Assembly: GCF_000741705.1 (NCBI RefSeq)
Contig: NZ_JGZI01000010.1
Location: 124,001 to 188,000 of the forward strand
Direction: 5' to 3'
DNA from: Bifidobacterium psychraerophilum
GTDB taxonomy: Bacteria > Actinomycetota > Actinomycetes > Actinomycetales > Bifidobacteriaceae
DNA: 64,000 nt
The position numbers and the translations under genes were made by a program. Of this stretch, positions 43,742 to 52,872 are shown piece by piece; position 1 is the first letter of the stretch; every line of letters starts with the position of its first letter. The notes beneath the pieces were generated by a model. That model ran no database searches. It was not told the origin of the DNA and saw only the letters and a list, made by a program, of their open reading frames with translations.

Positions 43742-45787
43742 TTACTGCTGGCTGATGCCCGTAGCTGCGGTGAAGTCCTCGCTGGAGCTGATCTGGGCGC
43801 GTCGTGCGATCGCCGTGGTTATGCCATTGATGGCCTCGTCGACGGGAACGCCGTTGATCTGGCTGCCGTCACGGAAACGGAAGCTCACCGCGTTCCTGCT
43901 CCGGTCATCCTCACCGGCGATAAGGGTGAAAGGCACCTTGGATTTCGAGGCGTTGCGGATCTTCTTGCCGAAGCGGTCATCCGAACGATCGATTTCGCAG
44001 CGCACCAACGCATCCTCCAAGCGGTGCAGGATGCCTTCGAGATGCTCCGTGTATTCATCCGCGACGGGGATGGCCTCGACCTGCACGGGTGCAAGCCATG
44101 CGGGGAAGGCTCCGGCGTAATGTTCGAGCAGAATCGCGAAGAAGCGCTCGATCGAACCGAAAAGCGCACGGTGGATCATAACCGGCCGTTGGTGCGATCC
44201 ATCGGCGGCGACGTATTCCAATTGGAATCGCTCAGGAAGATTGAAGTCAAGCTGGATCGTGGAGACCTGCCATGTGCGTCCAATGGCATCGCGTGCCTGG
44301 ACCGAGATCTTCGGCCCATAGAAGGCGGCGCCACCCGGGTCGTCCACCAGGTCGAGGCCCGAATCCTTGGCGACTTCGGCGAGGGTGTTGGTCGCCTCCT
44401 CCCACACCTCGTCGGATCCGACGAACTTGTGCGGATCCTTGGTGGAAAGCTCCAGATAGAAATCATTGAGACCGAAGTCCTTGAGCAGGCCGAGCACGAA
44501 GTTCAGCAGGCTCTTGAGTTCGTCCTTCATCTGATCGCGGGTGCAGTAGATATGGGAATCGTCCTGGGTGAGACCACGTACCCTCGTCAGACCGTGGACC
44601 ACGCCGGACTTCTCGTAGCGGTAGACGGTGCCGAATTCGAAGAGGCGCAGCGGGAGCTCTTTGTATGAACGTTGGCGCGAACGGAAGATCAGGTTGTGCA
44701 TCGGGCAGTTCATCGGCTTCAGGTAGTAGTCGAAGCCCTGCTTGGTCACCTGACCGTCGGCATCGGTCTCCTCGTCAAGATGCATCGGAGGATACATACC
44801 GTCCTTGTACCACTGCAGATGCCCGGAGATCTCGTAGAGATGGCCCTTGGTGATGTGCGGGGTCTGCACGAAGCTGTAGTGATGCTTGCGGTGCTGCTCG
44901 CGCGAGTAATCCTCCATCGCGTTGATGATCGCCGCGCCCTTGGGGTGGAATACGGCCAGACCCGGTCCGATCTCGTCCGGGAAGGAGAACAGGTCCATCT
45001 CGGCGCCGAGTTTGCGATGATCCCTTTTCGCGGCCTCCTCCATGCGGGAGAGATACGCCTTCATCTCGTCCTTGCTGGGCCATGCGGTGCCGTATATGCG
45101 CTGCAGCATCGGGTTCTTCTCGCTGCCGCGCCAGTAGGCTGCAGCCGTGCGCTGGAGCTTGAATGCCTTGATGTAGCGGGTGTTGGGCAGGTGTGGTCCC
45201 CTGCACAGATCCTTCCAAACGACGGTGCCTTCACGGTCGACATTGTCGTACATGCTGAGTTCGCCAGTGGATACCTCGGTTGCGGCCTCCTGGTCGATTT
45301 CAGCTTCTTTGACGCCGATCAGTTCAAGTTTGTAAGGCTGATCGGATTCCTCGGCGCGTGCCTCGTCCTCGGAGACGACACGGCGCTGGAACCGCTGGGC
45401 CGACTTGATGATGCGCTGCATGCGCTTTTCGATATCCTTGAGATCCTCCGGGGTGAAGGGCTTCTCGACATCGAAGTCATAATAGAATCCGTCATCGATC
45501 ACCGGCCCTATGCCAAGCTTCGCGTCAGGGCGAAGCTCCTGGACGGCCTGTGCCATCACATGGGTGCAGGAGTGACGCATGATGGCGACACCTTCGACGC
45601 TGTCGAGGGTTATCGCTTCCACCGAGTCACCGTCATGAAGCGGGGTGTACAGGTCTCTCGCTTCACCGTTGATCTTGACCGCAATGATGTCCTTGTTCTC
45701 GGCGAAGAGTTCGGTTCCGGTCTGTGTGGCATTCACCTCCTTCGGATCACCGTTGATTGTGATGGAGATGGTCTGCGTGGCTGCCAT
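43742..45787 (-). CDS. thrS: Threonyl-tRNA synthetase
   Basis: Charges tRNA-Thr; 681 aa. N-terminal TGS domain (residues 1-65), editing domain with H-x3-H in [12 protein letters not shown] and the later SAQRFQRRV region. The class II catalytic core has motif 2 in [16 protein letters not shown] and motif 3 in [16 protein letters not shown]. The C-terminal anticodon-binding domain starts near [12 protein letters not shown]. Complete length. A possible promoter (TTGTCA and TATCAT, spacing 15) lies upstream. I see no T-box leader in 45788-46071. Confidence 0.96.
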   Translation of the reverse strand: MAATQTISITINGDPKEVNATQTGTELFAENKDIIAVKINGEARDLYTPLHDGDSVEAITLDSVEGVAIMRHSCTHVMAQAVQELRPDAKLGIGPVIDDGFYYDFDVEKPFTPEDLKDIEKRMQRIIKSAQRFQRRVVSEDEARAEESDQPYKLELIGVKEAEIDQEAATEVSTGELSMYDNVDREGTVVWKDLCRGPHLPNTRYIKAFKLQRTAAAYWRGSEKNPMLQRIYGTAWPSKDEMKAYLSRMEEAAKRDHRKLGAEMDLFSFPDEIGPGLAVFHPKGAAIINAMEDYSREQHRKHHYSFVQTPHITKGHLYEISGHLQWYKDGMYPPMHLDEETDADGQVTKQGFDYYLKPMNCPMHNLIFRSRQRSYKELPLRLFEFGTVYRYEKSGVVHGLTRVRGLTQDDSHIYCTRDQMKDELKSLLNFVLGLLKDFGLNDFYLELSTKDPHKFVGSDEVWEEATNTLAEVAKDSGLDLVDDPGGAAFYGPKISVQARDAIGRTWQVSTIQLDFNLPERFQLEYVAADGSHQRPVMIHRALFGSIERFFAILLEHYAGAFPAWLAPVQVEAIPVADEYTEHLEGILHRLEDALVRCEIDRSDDRFGKKIRNASKSKVPFTLIAGEDDRSRNAVSFRFRDGSQINGVPVDEAINGITTAIARRAQISSSEDFTAATGISQQ

Positions 45788-45983
45788 AGTGCCGTCCTTA
45801 CTCTCGACCCGCGTTACAAGGTGCAGGTCTGGACTGTGTGTGTACGCGCATGATGATAATCAGGCGCGATATTTGACAACCGCCACCATATGAGGTGACG
45901 GAGACAAGGTGGCCCCCGATGGGCGCAGACGGCCATGATGCCGAACTCCCCGTTCACGGCATGCTTCGGCACCATCAGATACG

Positions 45984-46001
45984 GCATATGGATCCATATG
46001 C
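45984..46001. promoter_or_regulatory. Perfect 18-bp palindrome upstream of thrS
   Basis: GCATATGGATCCATATGC, perfectly self-complementary, directly abutting the terminator at 46000-46027. It may be an operator or a chance dyad. Confidence 0.45.
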
Positions 46002-46027
46002 GCCGACCGACACCCATCGGTCGGCGC
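46000..46027 (-). terminator. Terminator of the aminotransferase gene
   Basis: Perfect 11-bp stem GCGCCGACCGA (46000-46010) with TCGGTCGGCGC (46017-46027), loop CACCCA, 44 bases past the aminotransferase stop. The rest of 45788-45983 holds the thrS leader and no gene that I can support. Confidence 0.75.
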
Positions 46028-46071
46028 GGGTCGGGAGCTTGCGGCTCCTTGGCCGGTGAAGTTCCCGACGC

Positions 46072-47397
46072 TCAGGCGACTTCGGCGATCGACTGTTCAA
46101 GGGCTCCCAGGAACCAGTCGAAGTCTTCCTGCGTCGTGGTTATGTTGGGGTATACACGAAGAATCGTGTCATCGTTGATCGATGTCATGGTATGCACCCG
46201 ATGCTTCTGAGCCAGTACGGTGCCTATGGCGTTGGCATAACCGGTGCCCTGTTCATCGCTGCCGAACTTGAGGCCGATCATGTAACCGCGTCCACGGATC
46301 TCTTTGAGCACCGTAGGGTGCTTGCTGCGGATGCGTTCCAAACCCTCCCATACATAGCCGCTGCGCTCGAGGACCTTCGCCGCGACATCCTCTTCGATCA
46401 TGAATTGCAGGGAGCTCAACGCGACGGCGGCCGAGATGTTGTTGTCCTGGTAAGTGGCGGTATGCATCATCGCGCTGTCGAAAGACCCGTATGCGGCCAT
46501 ATACAGTTCCTCCTTGACCTGGACTCCCGAGACCGGAAGAACGCCGTCCGAAATGCCTTTGGCGAAGGTGAAGGCATCCGGGACGAGTCCTTCGTAGTAT
46601 TGGTGCGCCCAGACGTATCCGGTTCGGCACGAACCGGCCTGCACCTCATCGAGAACCATGTAGACATCGTATCGGTCGCATAGCTCACGAACCCTGTAGA
46701 AGTAGTCGTCGGCAGGTACGACAATCCCTCCCTCCCCCTGTATCGGTTCGGCGATGAACATGATGACATCGCCTTTTTTGAATTCCTCCTCTACCGCGTC
46801 GGCATCGCCGTAGGGCACGTAGGCATGCCCGGGTACGGGGGTCTGCCAGCGGCGCCACACGTCCTTTCCGCCTGCGTTGACCGCACCGGTTGTTTTCCCA
46901 TGGAAGGAATTGAGGGTGGATATGACCCGGGTCCTTCCTGTTTTGGTGCGTGCGGCTGCTATACGGCACATTTTGAGTATGACCTCGTTGGCCTCGGCGC
47001 CTCCTCCCCCGTTGAGCACGGTGCGTGTCAGCTCCGGGGTGATGAGCGCCATATTGTGGGCGAAAGCGGCCGTCACCGGTTTAAGCGCCATCGGATCCAT
47101 CGTCAATGCCTTGCTCTCCAGATAGCGGCGCACGCCGTCCAACACGAAGGGGTTGTTGTGCCCGAGTATGTAGACACCGACGCAACCGATGAAGTCGAGC
47201 CGTTCATTGCCCTCCGAATCCCACATGTGGCAGCCCTCGGCTTTGACGATATCGAATGTCAGGCCGGCGGACAGTCCGATCTGAGTCCTGTATTGATTCA
47301 TATGCCTGAGCTGGAGTTCCTCAACCCTGCGTGAATCGAGTGACAGGGATTCCTCAAGGGTGATGAATTCCGGGTAGATGGTGTTGACGTCGGTCAT
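46072..47397 (-). CDS. Class III PLP-dependent aminotransferase
   Basis: Fold-type I transaminase of 441 aa. D250-E251 of the DEVQ motif binds the PLP ring and K280 (FTFAKGISDG) forms the Schiff base. The usual DEVQTGxGRTG reads DEVQAGSCRTG here, and the phosphate-binding SGAEANE reads GGGGAEANE. Family members act on omega-amino groups (putrescine, GABA, ornithine, acetylornithine, diaminobutyrate). It follows an APC permease, so a likely role is using an imported amino acid or polyamine. The altered motifs make the substrate uncertain. Confidence 0.85.
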   Translation of the reverse strand: MTDVNTIYPEFITLEESLSLDSRRVEELQLRHMNQYRTQIGLSAGLTFDIVKAEGCHMWDSEGNERLDFIGCVGVYILGHNNPFVLDGVRRYLESKALTMDPMALKPVTAAFAHNMALITPELTRTVLNGGGGAEANEVILKMCRIAAARTKTGRTRVISTLNSFHGKTTGAVNAGGKDVWRRWQTPVPGHAYVPYGDADAVEEEFKKGDVIMFIAEPIQGEGGIVVPADDYFYRVRELCDRYDVYMVLDEVQAGSCRTGYVWAHQYYEGLVPDAFTFAKGISDGVLPVSGVQVKEELYMAAYGSFDSAMMHTATYQDNNISAAVALSSLQFMIEEDVAAKVLERSGYVWEGLERIRSKHPTVLKEIRGRGYMIGLKFGSDEQGTGYANAIGTVLAQKHRVHTMTSINDDTILRVYPNITTTQEDFDWFLGALEQSIAEVA

Positions 47398-47480
47398 GTG
47401 CTGCTCCTGTTGGATTGCGGTGCGGCCTGCGGATGTACATTCGGCAGACAGCGCCTGTCGGTGTTGATTGTGGTTTGGAT

Positions 47481-47515
47481 GCCTTCGTGCGTGGGATTGC
47501 CTTGCGCACGAAGGC
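47481..47515 (-). terminator. Hairpin between permease and aminotransferase genes
   Basis: 11-bp stem GCCTTCGTGCG (47481-47491) with CGCACGAAGGC (47505-47515), 18 bases past the permease stop. The aminotransferase starts 83 bases further on, so the hairpin may reduce read-through. Confidence 0.65.
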
Positions 47516-47533
47516 GGGAATCATGTGCCGTGG

Positions 47534-49105
47534 CTATCCGGCAAGGCCATCCGTGAGCTCTTCGTAGCTCTGGGGCCTTCTCAGCCTGAGGATGATGGCC
47601 TGGGCGACACCTGCCAGGAAGAACACCAGCAGCAGGCCAAGCAGGCCGTAGGTCAGCGCCCCGGCTTTCGGATTGCCCGCCGCGTCGGAGTCACCGACCA
47701 GAAGGGGGAAATTGACGACGATCATCATCAGGAAGACGGCAAGTATGATGCCGCCGAGACCGGGCGCCACCCGGGTCTGCCATATACCCGCTTCAAGATC
47801 TCGGTTTTTGGCGAAGAAGGCGATGACGGCCGCGCAGGTCAGCAGCATCAATGTCACGAAACCGGCCGTGGCGACGCCTGAGAACCATGTGAAGCCTTGG
47901 GCATAGGGATCCAAAGCGCTCAGGACGATGATGCCAAGGGCGAGCAGGGCGGTCGCGCTCTGCGCCAGGGAGGCGCGAGCCGGCGAGTGGTGTTTCCTAT
48001 GGGTATGCGCCAGAAAGGCCGGCAGGGCCTTGGAGGAACCCATCGCATGCATATACCGGGCCAGTACGTTGTGGAAGCTCAGTATGCAGGCGAACAGGCT
48101 GGTGATGAGCAGCACGCTGATGACCACGGCATACCAGGATCCGATATAGCGCTCGCCGGTGAGTTGAAGCATGTTGCCGGCTTCGAGCGTCGATCCGGCG
48201 ACTTCGACCACGGAATCCGGTCCCCACGCGGTGACGAGTGCCCATGATGCGAATACGTACAGCACGCTTGCGAAAGCGCATGCGATGTATGTTGCACGGG
48301 GAATCGTCCGGTCGGGATTCTTGGCCTCACTGCGGTAGATCGCGGTCGATTCGAATCCTATGAAGCTCGCGATGCCGAACATGAATGCGACGCCGGGCGA
48401 ACCGCTGACGAAGGCCTGCGGTGAGAAGGATTGCGCGATATGGATGCCGCTTGCGCCCCCTGTCGCGAATATCGCCAGCGACAGCACGAGGATGACCGCG
48501 ATTTCGGCGATCAGCAATACGCCCAGGACTTTTGAGCTCATATCGATATGCCTGTACCCGAGGAATGCGGTGAGTGCCAGAACCATCAGGGAATACGCCC
48601 ACCATGGGAGCGAAATCGAGAAGGCCTCCAGAGCCACGGAAATCTGCAGCCCGATCAGGCAGTAGACGGACACCTGGATCGCGGTATATGAGACCAATGC
48701 CAGCATGGCCGCGCCAAGACCCCAGGTAGGGTTGAGTCCGCGGCCGATATAGGCGAAGAAGGCACCGGCCTTGGGGACGAATCGTGCCATGGCGCTGAGT
48801 CCTACGGAGAACAGGGCCAAGGCGATGCCGGCGACGATGTATGTCGAGGGGAATCCTGCGCCATTGCCCAACAGTATTCCCACCGGTGCGCCGCCCCCTA
48901 TGACGGTCAATGGCGCAGCCGCGGCGACGACCATGAACACGATGGCCCCAACGCCCAGGGAGCCTGACAATGATTGACGTGTCGACGAGGAGGATTCAGG
49001 CGGAGGGTTTGATGTGGTGCCCGGAGTGGGCAGCGATGACGACGCTGCGTGCCTGCCCGGATTGTCTGCGCTCAGCGGCTCCGTGTTCAGAATGTCTGTG
49101 CTCAT
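47534..49105 (-). CDS. APC-family amino acid/polyamine permease
   Basis: Secondary transporter of 523 aa with about 12 membrane helices after a 45-residue hydrophilic Ser/Pro/Thr-rich N-terminus. The first helix carries the APC unwound-helix motif GVGAIVFMVVAAAAPLTVIGG. I chose ATG 49105 (AAAGG about 10 bases upstream); the frame is open 26 codons further. It lies immediately downstream of the TetR gene and upstream of an aminotransferase. The substrate is unknown; the pairing suggests an amino acid or polyamine. Confidence 0.85.
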   Translation of the reverse strand: MSTDILNTEPLSADNPGRHAASSSLPTPGTTSNPPPESSSSTRQSLSGSLGVGAIVFMVVAAAAPLTVIGGGAPVGILLGNGAGFPSTYIVAGIALALFSVGLSAMARFVPKAGAFFAYIGRGLNPTWGLGAAMLALVSYTAIQVSVYCLIGLQISVALEAFSISLPWWAYSLMVLALTAFLGYRHIDMSSKVLGVLLIAEIAVILVLSLAIFATGGASGIHIAQSFSPQAFVSGSPGVAFMFGIASFIGFESTAIYRSEAKNPDRTIPRATYIACAFASVLYVFASWALVTAWGPDSVVEVAGSTLEAGNMLQLTGERYIGSWYAVVISVLLITSLFACILSFHNVLARYMHAMGSSKALPAFLAHTHRKHHSPARASLAQSATALLALGIIVLSALDPYAQGFTWFSGVATAGFVTLMLLTCAAVIAFFAKNRDLEAGIWQTRVAPGLGGIILAVFLMMIVVNFPLLVGDSDAAGNPKAGALTYGLLGLLLVFFLAGVAQAIILRLRRPQSYEELTDGLAG

Positions 49106-49273
49106 GGTGCTGTGGCCTTTCGATTGAAGGCGCCTGGGTGATCTGCCGTTGTCGCATGCTGTGGAGGGGTTCTTGTTCGGCATCGATCCGGGGCCTGTAT
49201 GGCAATGAGTACTGTGACCTGTTCTGATGATGCGTCCGGGATGTCTCCCCCAGGCTGAGCAGGCCTAAGGGTA

Positions 49274-49294
49274 TTTATAAATGAGCAAGTGCTC
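49274..49294 (-). promoter_or_regulatory. Putative promoter/operator of the permease gene
   Basis: Dyad GAGCA-AG-TGCTC (49283-49294) next to a -10-like TATAAA on the minus strand (49274-49279). It probably lies in the core promoter and is a candidate binding site for the adjacent TetR protein. The remainder of 49106-49367 shows no gene. Confidence 0.45.
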
Positions 49295-49367
49295 TTTTTA
49301 ATGTCGGGCAGTTATCCAATATGTTTCACGCCGAAACACTACAGAAACGAAAAAGCGGGCACAGGCG

Positions 49368-49958
49368 CTATTTGCCGGCGAGGCGGAGGACGGCGTCGAC
49401 GGATTCCCGCAGGGTGCGGGCCCTGTTTTCCGAATGGGTCATGGCGTATTCGACCTGGGCCTGGATGGCTGTTGATATCGCCATCTGCGCCAGATCCCGC
49501 AACGGGGCGGACGCACTGATCTCGCCAAGTTCCACGGCCTGCTGCAGAAATCCTTCGAGCTGCGACGACCATTCGTTCAGTTCGTCCAAGGTTACGGAGG
49601 CCTGACTATGGGTGGAAACCGCAAGACCCCAGAAACTCACTGCGATTTTGGCCTCGACCCGGGATACTTCGGAGATCGGGAAAATCTCGTCAAGGGCGAG
49701 ATTGAATGCATGCAGACCGGATGCGTGTTCGACCGCGTATTGGATGCGGGTGCTGGTGTCTTCGGTGATGGTCGTATATGCCTGTTCGATGAGTTGGTTC
49801 ATGTCATCGAAGTAACGCCATAGGAGGCTGTTCGATATATCCAGCTTACGGGCCAAGGCTCTCGAATTGGCCTCCGCCATGCCCTGCTCCCCCACAAGTT
49901 CAAGAAAAGCTCTGACGATACTGTTGCGGCGCGCTTCGTGATCCACGATTTTGGGCAT
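49368..49958 (-). CDS. TetR-family regulator (BetI-like)
   Basis: Regulator of 196 aa. The N-terminal helix-turn-helix is ARRNSIVRAFLELVGEQG then SRALARKLDISNSLLWRYFDD (about residues 8-55). The C-terminal ligand domain resembles the BetI group. I start at ATG 49958 (MPKIVDHEARR); the longer frame adds a cysteine-containing leader without HTH homology. It is encoded just upstream of the APC permease on the same strand and very probably controls it through the GAGCA-N2-TGCTC dyad. Confidence 0.85.
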   Translation of the reverse strand: MPKIVDHEARRNSIVRAFLELVGEQGMAEANSRALARKLDISNSLLWRYFDDMNQLIEQAYTTITEDTSTRIQYAVEHASGLHAFNLALDEIFPISEVSRVEAKIAVSFWGLAVSTHSQASVTLDELNEWSSQLEGFLQQAVELGEISASAPLRDLAQMAISTAIQAQVEYAMTHSENRARTLRESVDAVLRLAGK

Positions 49959-50009
49959 GATGATGACTTCGCTCTCTGAAAGGCTCAATGGACAACAAGA
50001 TACCAGAAA

Positions 50010-50048
50010 GCGTTGCGGGATCTGATGGCGCTCACGGGCCCGCAACGC
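50010..50048 (-). terminator. Terminator of the GH32 operon
   Basis: 10-bp stem GCGTTGCGGG (50010-50019) with CCCGCAACGC (50039-50048), 32 bases past the GH32 stop. On the minus strand it is followed by TTTC. Confidence 0.7.
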
Positions 50049-50080
50049 TCCGCCATACCTGAGGCTCTGCGCTCCTGCGG

Positions 50081-52138
50081 CTATTCCCAGATTCCGTGCA
50101 GGGCGCGTAGCTCGACGGTCGCCTGCCCCGTCATATCGGCGCTCAATGTGGCCGCGAAGGACCCGTCGATATCGGTGCAGTTGCTGAGTATGGCTCCTGC
50201 CGCCTCCCCATCGTTGAGGAATATCTCGGCAACGCCACGATCATAGAAGATCTCAACGCGCCTGATCTCCTCGATGCCGGTGCTCAGATAGAGATCATCG
50301 GTGGGTGCGCCCTTCGTCCACACGCGTGTGATCCCGTTTTCGCGCGTCAGATGCAAGGAGCGTTCGGACGAATGTGCGGCGATCCTCAAATCGAAGTCCG
50401 TATCGTCGGGCAAACACACATCGGCATAGTAGGCGTTTGAGGGAACGGGAACATGCATGGTCGGTACGGCTCCGTCGACACCCTTGGCATCCAGGGATTC
50501 GATCGCGAGGCTCTCCCCCACCAGATGGTCATATACCTCTTCGACGGGGCTGCTGGTCAGCCTTCCATTCCGCACATGGAGCTCGCGCGGCAGGGACATC
50601 ACACCATTGGCCGCGTATTCGTTCTCCTGGCGGACGCCGAACCAGTCCGACAGCCATCCGATGGCGATACGGCGCCCCCGGTCATCCGCAAAGGACTGGA
50701 CCGCGTAGTACGAGGTGCCGAAATCGCATAGTCCGGCGGTCCGGGCCCTGAATCGCGCCGAAGCAGCGGCATCATCCGCGCCGACGATGTCTCCCGTATA
50801 CCAGAGAACCGGCTGGAAGCGACCTCCGCCATCGCGGAACTTCATCAAAGCCGCGACGGCTACATCCTCCCCATCCAGGGGGAAGAGGTCGGGGCACTCG
50901 TATGTGAATGATTCGGTATGCGCGGTATCCGCGAATGCGACGCCTTCATACTGCCAATCCTCGGCTGTGGAGATGCCCTTCGTCGGGTCGGCGGTGAACA
51001 TCGCCAGTGCAGGCACACGTGCGCCATCGGCCTGGCGCTGCCCCTTCGTATCTCTGGGAGCGTCGGCATACCAACCTTCGCGGAGGTCCGTCGAGGGTGC
51101 CCAGCTGAAGTCATAGTGCTGCTGCTCGACCGATTCCTTAGCCACATTGCTCGCCACGACCATCACGGCCGCATCGTCCGCAATGGCATCGTTCCGTCTG
51201 AATCTCCACTCGACCTTAGGATCGCGGAAATCAAGGCCGAGTTCCGGATGATCGCCGTCTTCCGGGCGGCGCACAACGATGTCTTCAGGGCCCATATCGA
51301 TTCCATTGACGCTTTCGCACGTCGTCTGGTACTCAAGCAGGCTTGAGGGATCGCCGGGGATCTCCATATGCCGGGTGAGGAAGAATCGAATCGCATGCGC
51401 TTCATCCCCGGGGCAAGGTTTGCCCGACTCGTCGACGGGTACCGCACTTCCTGAGAACGCGCCGCCCGAGCGATCCTGGCCCTGGTGCAGTCGTGCTTGC
51501 GGGAACAGCGCGACGGGCAGATGCGTCCAATGCACCAGATCGGTGCTCACCGCATGCCCCCAGTGCATATTGTCCCAATTCCATCCGTAGGGGTTGAACT
51601 GGTAGTACAGGTGGTACCTGCCCTGGAAACGGCACAGTCCGTTCGGATCGTTCATCCAATGATTGAAGGGCTCGAAATGCGAGCGCGCCCTGCCGTGCGA
51701 TTCGTGGAAGGAGCCCAGATCCCCGACCGGGTGCAAGGGCAGCGCATCCGATGTGCCCATCGTGCCATCATTGGATGATTGAGGGCTGACGTCCATGAAG
51801 GTGATGCCTCTGTCAAGCAGTCCCTCACCACCGGAGAGATAGGCCAGTGAGACCCGTGCATTGATGCTCTCGATGCTGTATGACCAGCCTTCTTCGATAT
51901 CGAAGGAGACATGACCACGTCGGGTGCCCTCCTCAAGAAGGAACTCCTTCCTGAGGGGTGCCGTATCGATGTCTGGCTGCCTGGCGGCGATGAGGGCTAT
52001 GCCGGATCGTCTGTCGTCGGCGTGATCACCGGTACCGGGCACCCCTTCGATGAAGAATTCGGCATGCGTGTACCCCTGAGCCGAAAACGGCGTTCGGTCC
52101 GTCCGGCTATCTGTCTGCGTATGCGTTACGGAGCTCAT
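50081..52138 (-). CDS. GH32 beta-fructofuranosidase
   Basis: Intracellular (no signal peptide) fructan or sucrose hydrolase of 685 aa. GH32 motifs: NDPNG with nucleophile D164 in HWMNDPNGLC, the RDP motif in DFRDPKVEW, and acid Glu in the EC motif FTYECPDLF. A C-terminal beta-sandwich follows (about the last 150 residues). An extra N-terminal domain of about 150 residues precedes the catalytic module, unusual against the roughly 500-aa bifidobacterial BfrA-type enzymes. It is the last gene of an operon with two ABC permeases and a YesL-like protein, indicating that imported fructose-containing oligosaccharides are the substrate. Confidence 0.92.
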   Translation of the reverse strand: MSSVTHTQTDSRTDRTPFSAQGYTHAEFFIEGVPGTGDHADDRRSGIALIAARQPDIDTAPLRKEFLLEEGTRRGHVSFDIEEGWSYSIESINARVSLAYLSGGEGLLDRGITFMDVSPQSSNDGTMGTSDALPLHPVGDLGSFHESHGRARSHFEPFNHWMNDPNGLCRFQGRYHLYYQFNPYGWNWDNMHWGHAVSTDLVHWTHLPVALFPQARLHQGQDRSGGAFSGSAVPVDESGKPCPGDEAHAIRFFLTRHMEIPGDPSSLLEYQTTCESVNGIDMGPEDIVVRRPEDGDHPELGLDFRDPKVEWRFRRNDAIADDAAVMVVASNVAKESVEQQHYDFSWAPSTDLREGWYADAPRDTKGQRQADGARVPALAMFTADPTKGISTAEDWQYEGVAFADTAHTESFTYECPDLFPLDGEDVAVAALMKFRDGGGRFQPVLWYTGDIVGADDAAASARFRARTAGLCDFGTSYYAVQSFADDRGRRIAIGWLSDWFGVRQENEYAANGVMSLPRELHVRNGRLTSSPVEEVYDHLVGESLAIESLDAKGVDGAVPTMHVPVPSNAYYADVCLPDDTDFDLRIAAHSSERSLHLTRENGITRVWTKGAPTDDLYLSTGIEEIRRVEIFYDRGVAEIFLNDGEAAGAILSNCTDIDGSFAATLSADMTGQATVELRALHGIWE

Positions 52139-52140
52139 GG

Positions 52141-52824
52141 CTATCGTCCCTCTGTCATGTGTGAAGGCGTCGAAACGCCTGCGCTGATGTTATGAATATC
52201 CATCCCCGGCAGCTTTGCGTAGGAAAACACGACCATGCAGGAGAGCAAGGCGGGAACGGAGAGACCGAACACCACCAGCACGCCGGGCCAGGTATACCAA
52301 ACCCATACCAGGAGCGCGAACAGCACCGCACTCATCAGACTACACAAGGGTCTGGCTACCACCATCTGGATTGTCGTCTTGGCGATCCAGAGTCCTGATT
52401 CCTCGAAATTCGCGCGGAGCACCCAACTGAGCAATGTGAATATGCCGAGAACGGCCATAAGCACCACCAGTGCCCCCGAGACGGCCACACCGATCCGGCC
52501 TCCGGCATCATGCCAGTTGACGACCCAGTAGTCGAAGATCAGCAGGGCCCACAGGCAGAGCAGCGGCCACCCGAATGCATTGGCTGAGCGTATGTCCTGT
52601 TTCCAGGCCTTATGGAAGCAGGACCACGTATTGCGGACCGTCCAGGCGCGGTCCTCGCAGAGCAGCCAGGTGCGATAGGTGGTGTGCGCGGCCCCGATCG
52701 AGGGAAAGAAGCCGAAGATCAGGACACCAAGCAGCGTATGCGCGATCATGGCCACATTGACGATGAACACCATCAGCGCGGTTCTGCATATCCGCTCATA
52801 ACTCAACGCGAATCTTGACAACAT
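52141..52824 (-). CDS. YesL-like (DUF624) membrane protein
   Basis: Membrane protein of 227 aa with about five to six hydrophobic segments. GFFPSIGAAHTTYRTWL near the N-terminus is typical of the DUF624/YesL family, which accompanies LplABC/YtcP-type sugar ABC systems and glycosidase genes. The function of the family is not known. It sits between the permease and GH32 genes with a two-base gap before GH32. Confidence 0.82.
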   Translation of the reverse strand: MLSRFALSYERICRTALMVFIVNVAMIAHTLLGVLIFGFFPSIGAAHTTYRTWLLCEDRAWTVRNTWSCFHKAWKQDIRSANAFGWPLLCLWALLIFDYWVVNWHDAGGRIGVAVSGALVVLMAVLGIFTLLSWVLRANFEESGLWIAKTTIQMVVARPLCSLMSAVLFALLVWVWYTWPGVLVVFGLSVPALLSCMVVFSYAKLPGMDIHNISAGVSTPSHMTEGR

Positions 52825-52872
52825 TGCACTACCTCGATTTCTTCCTCGTAAGTGCTGTGACGGGCATGCCCT

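Noticed and set aside
45788-46071. T-box leader for thrS
   Set aside because: I looked for the conserved T-box bulge (TGGxACCGCG) and specifier stem on the minus strand and saw neither.
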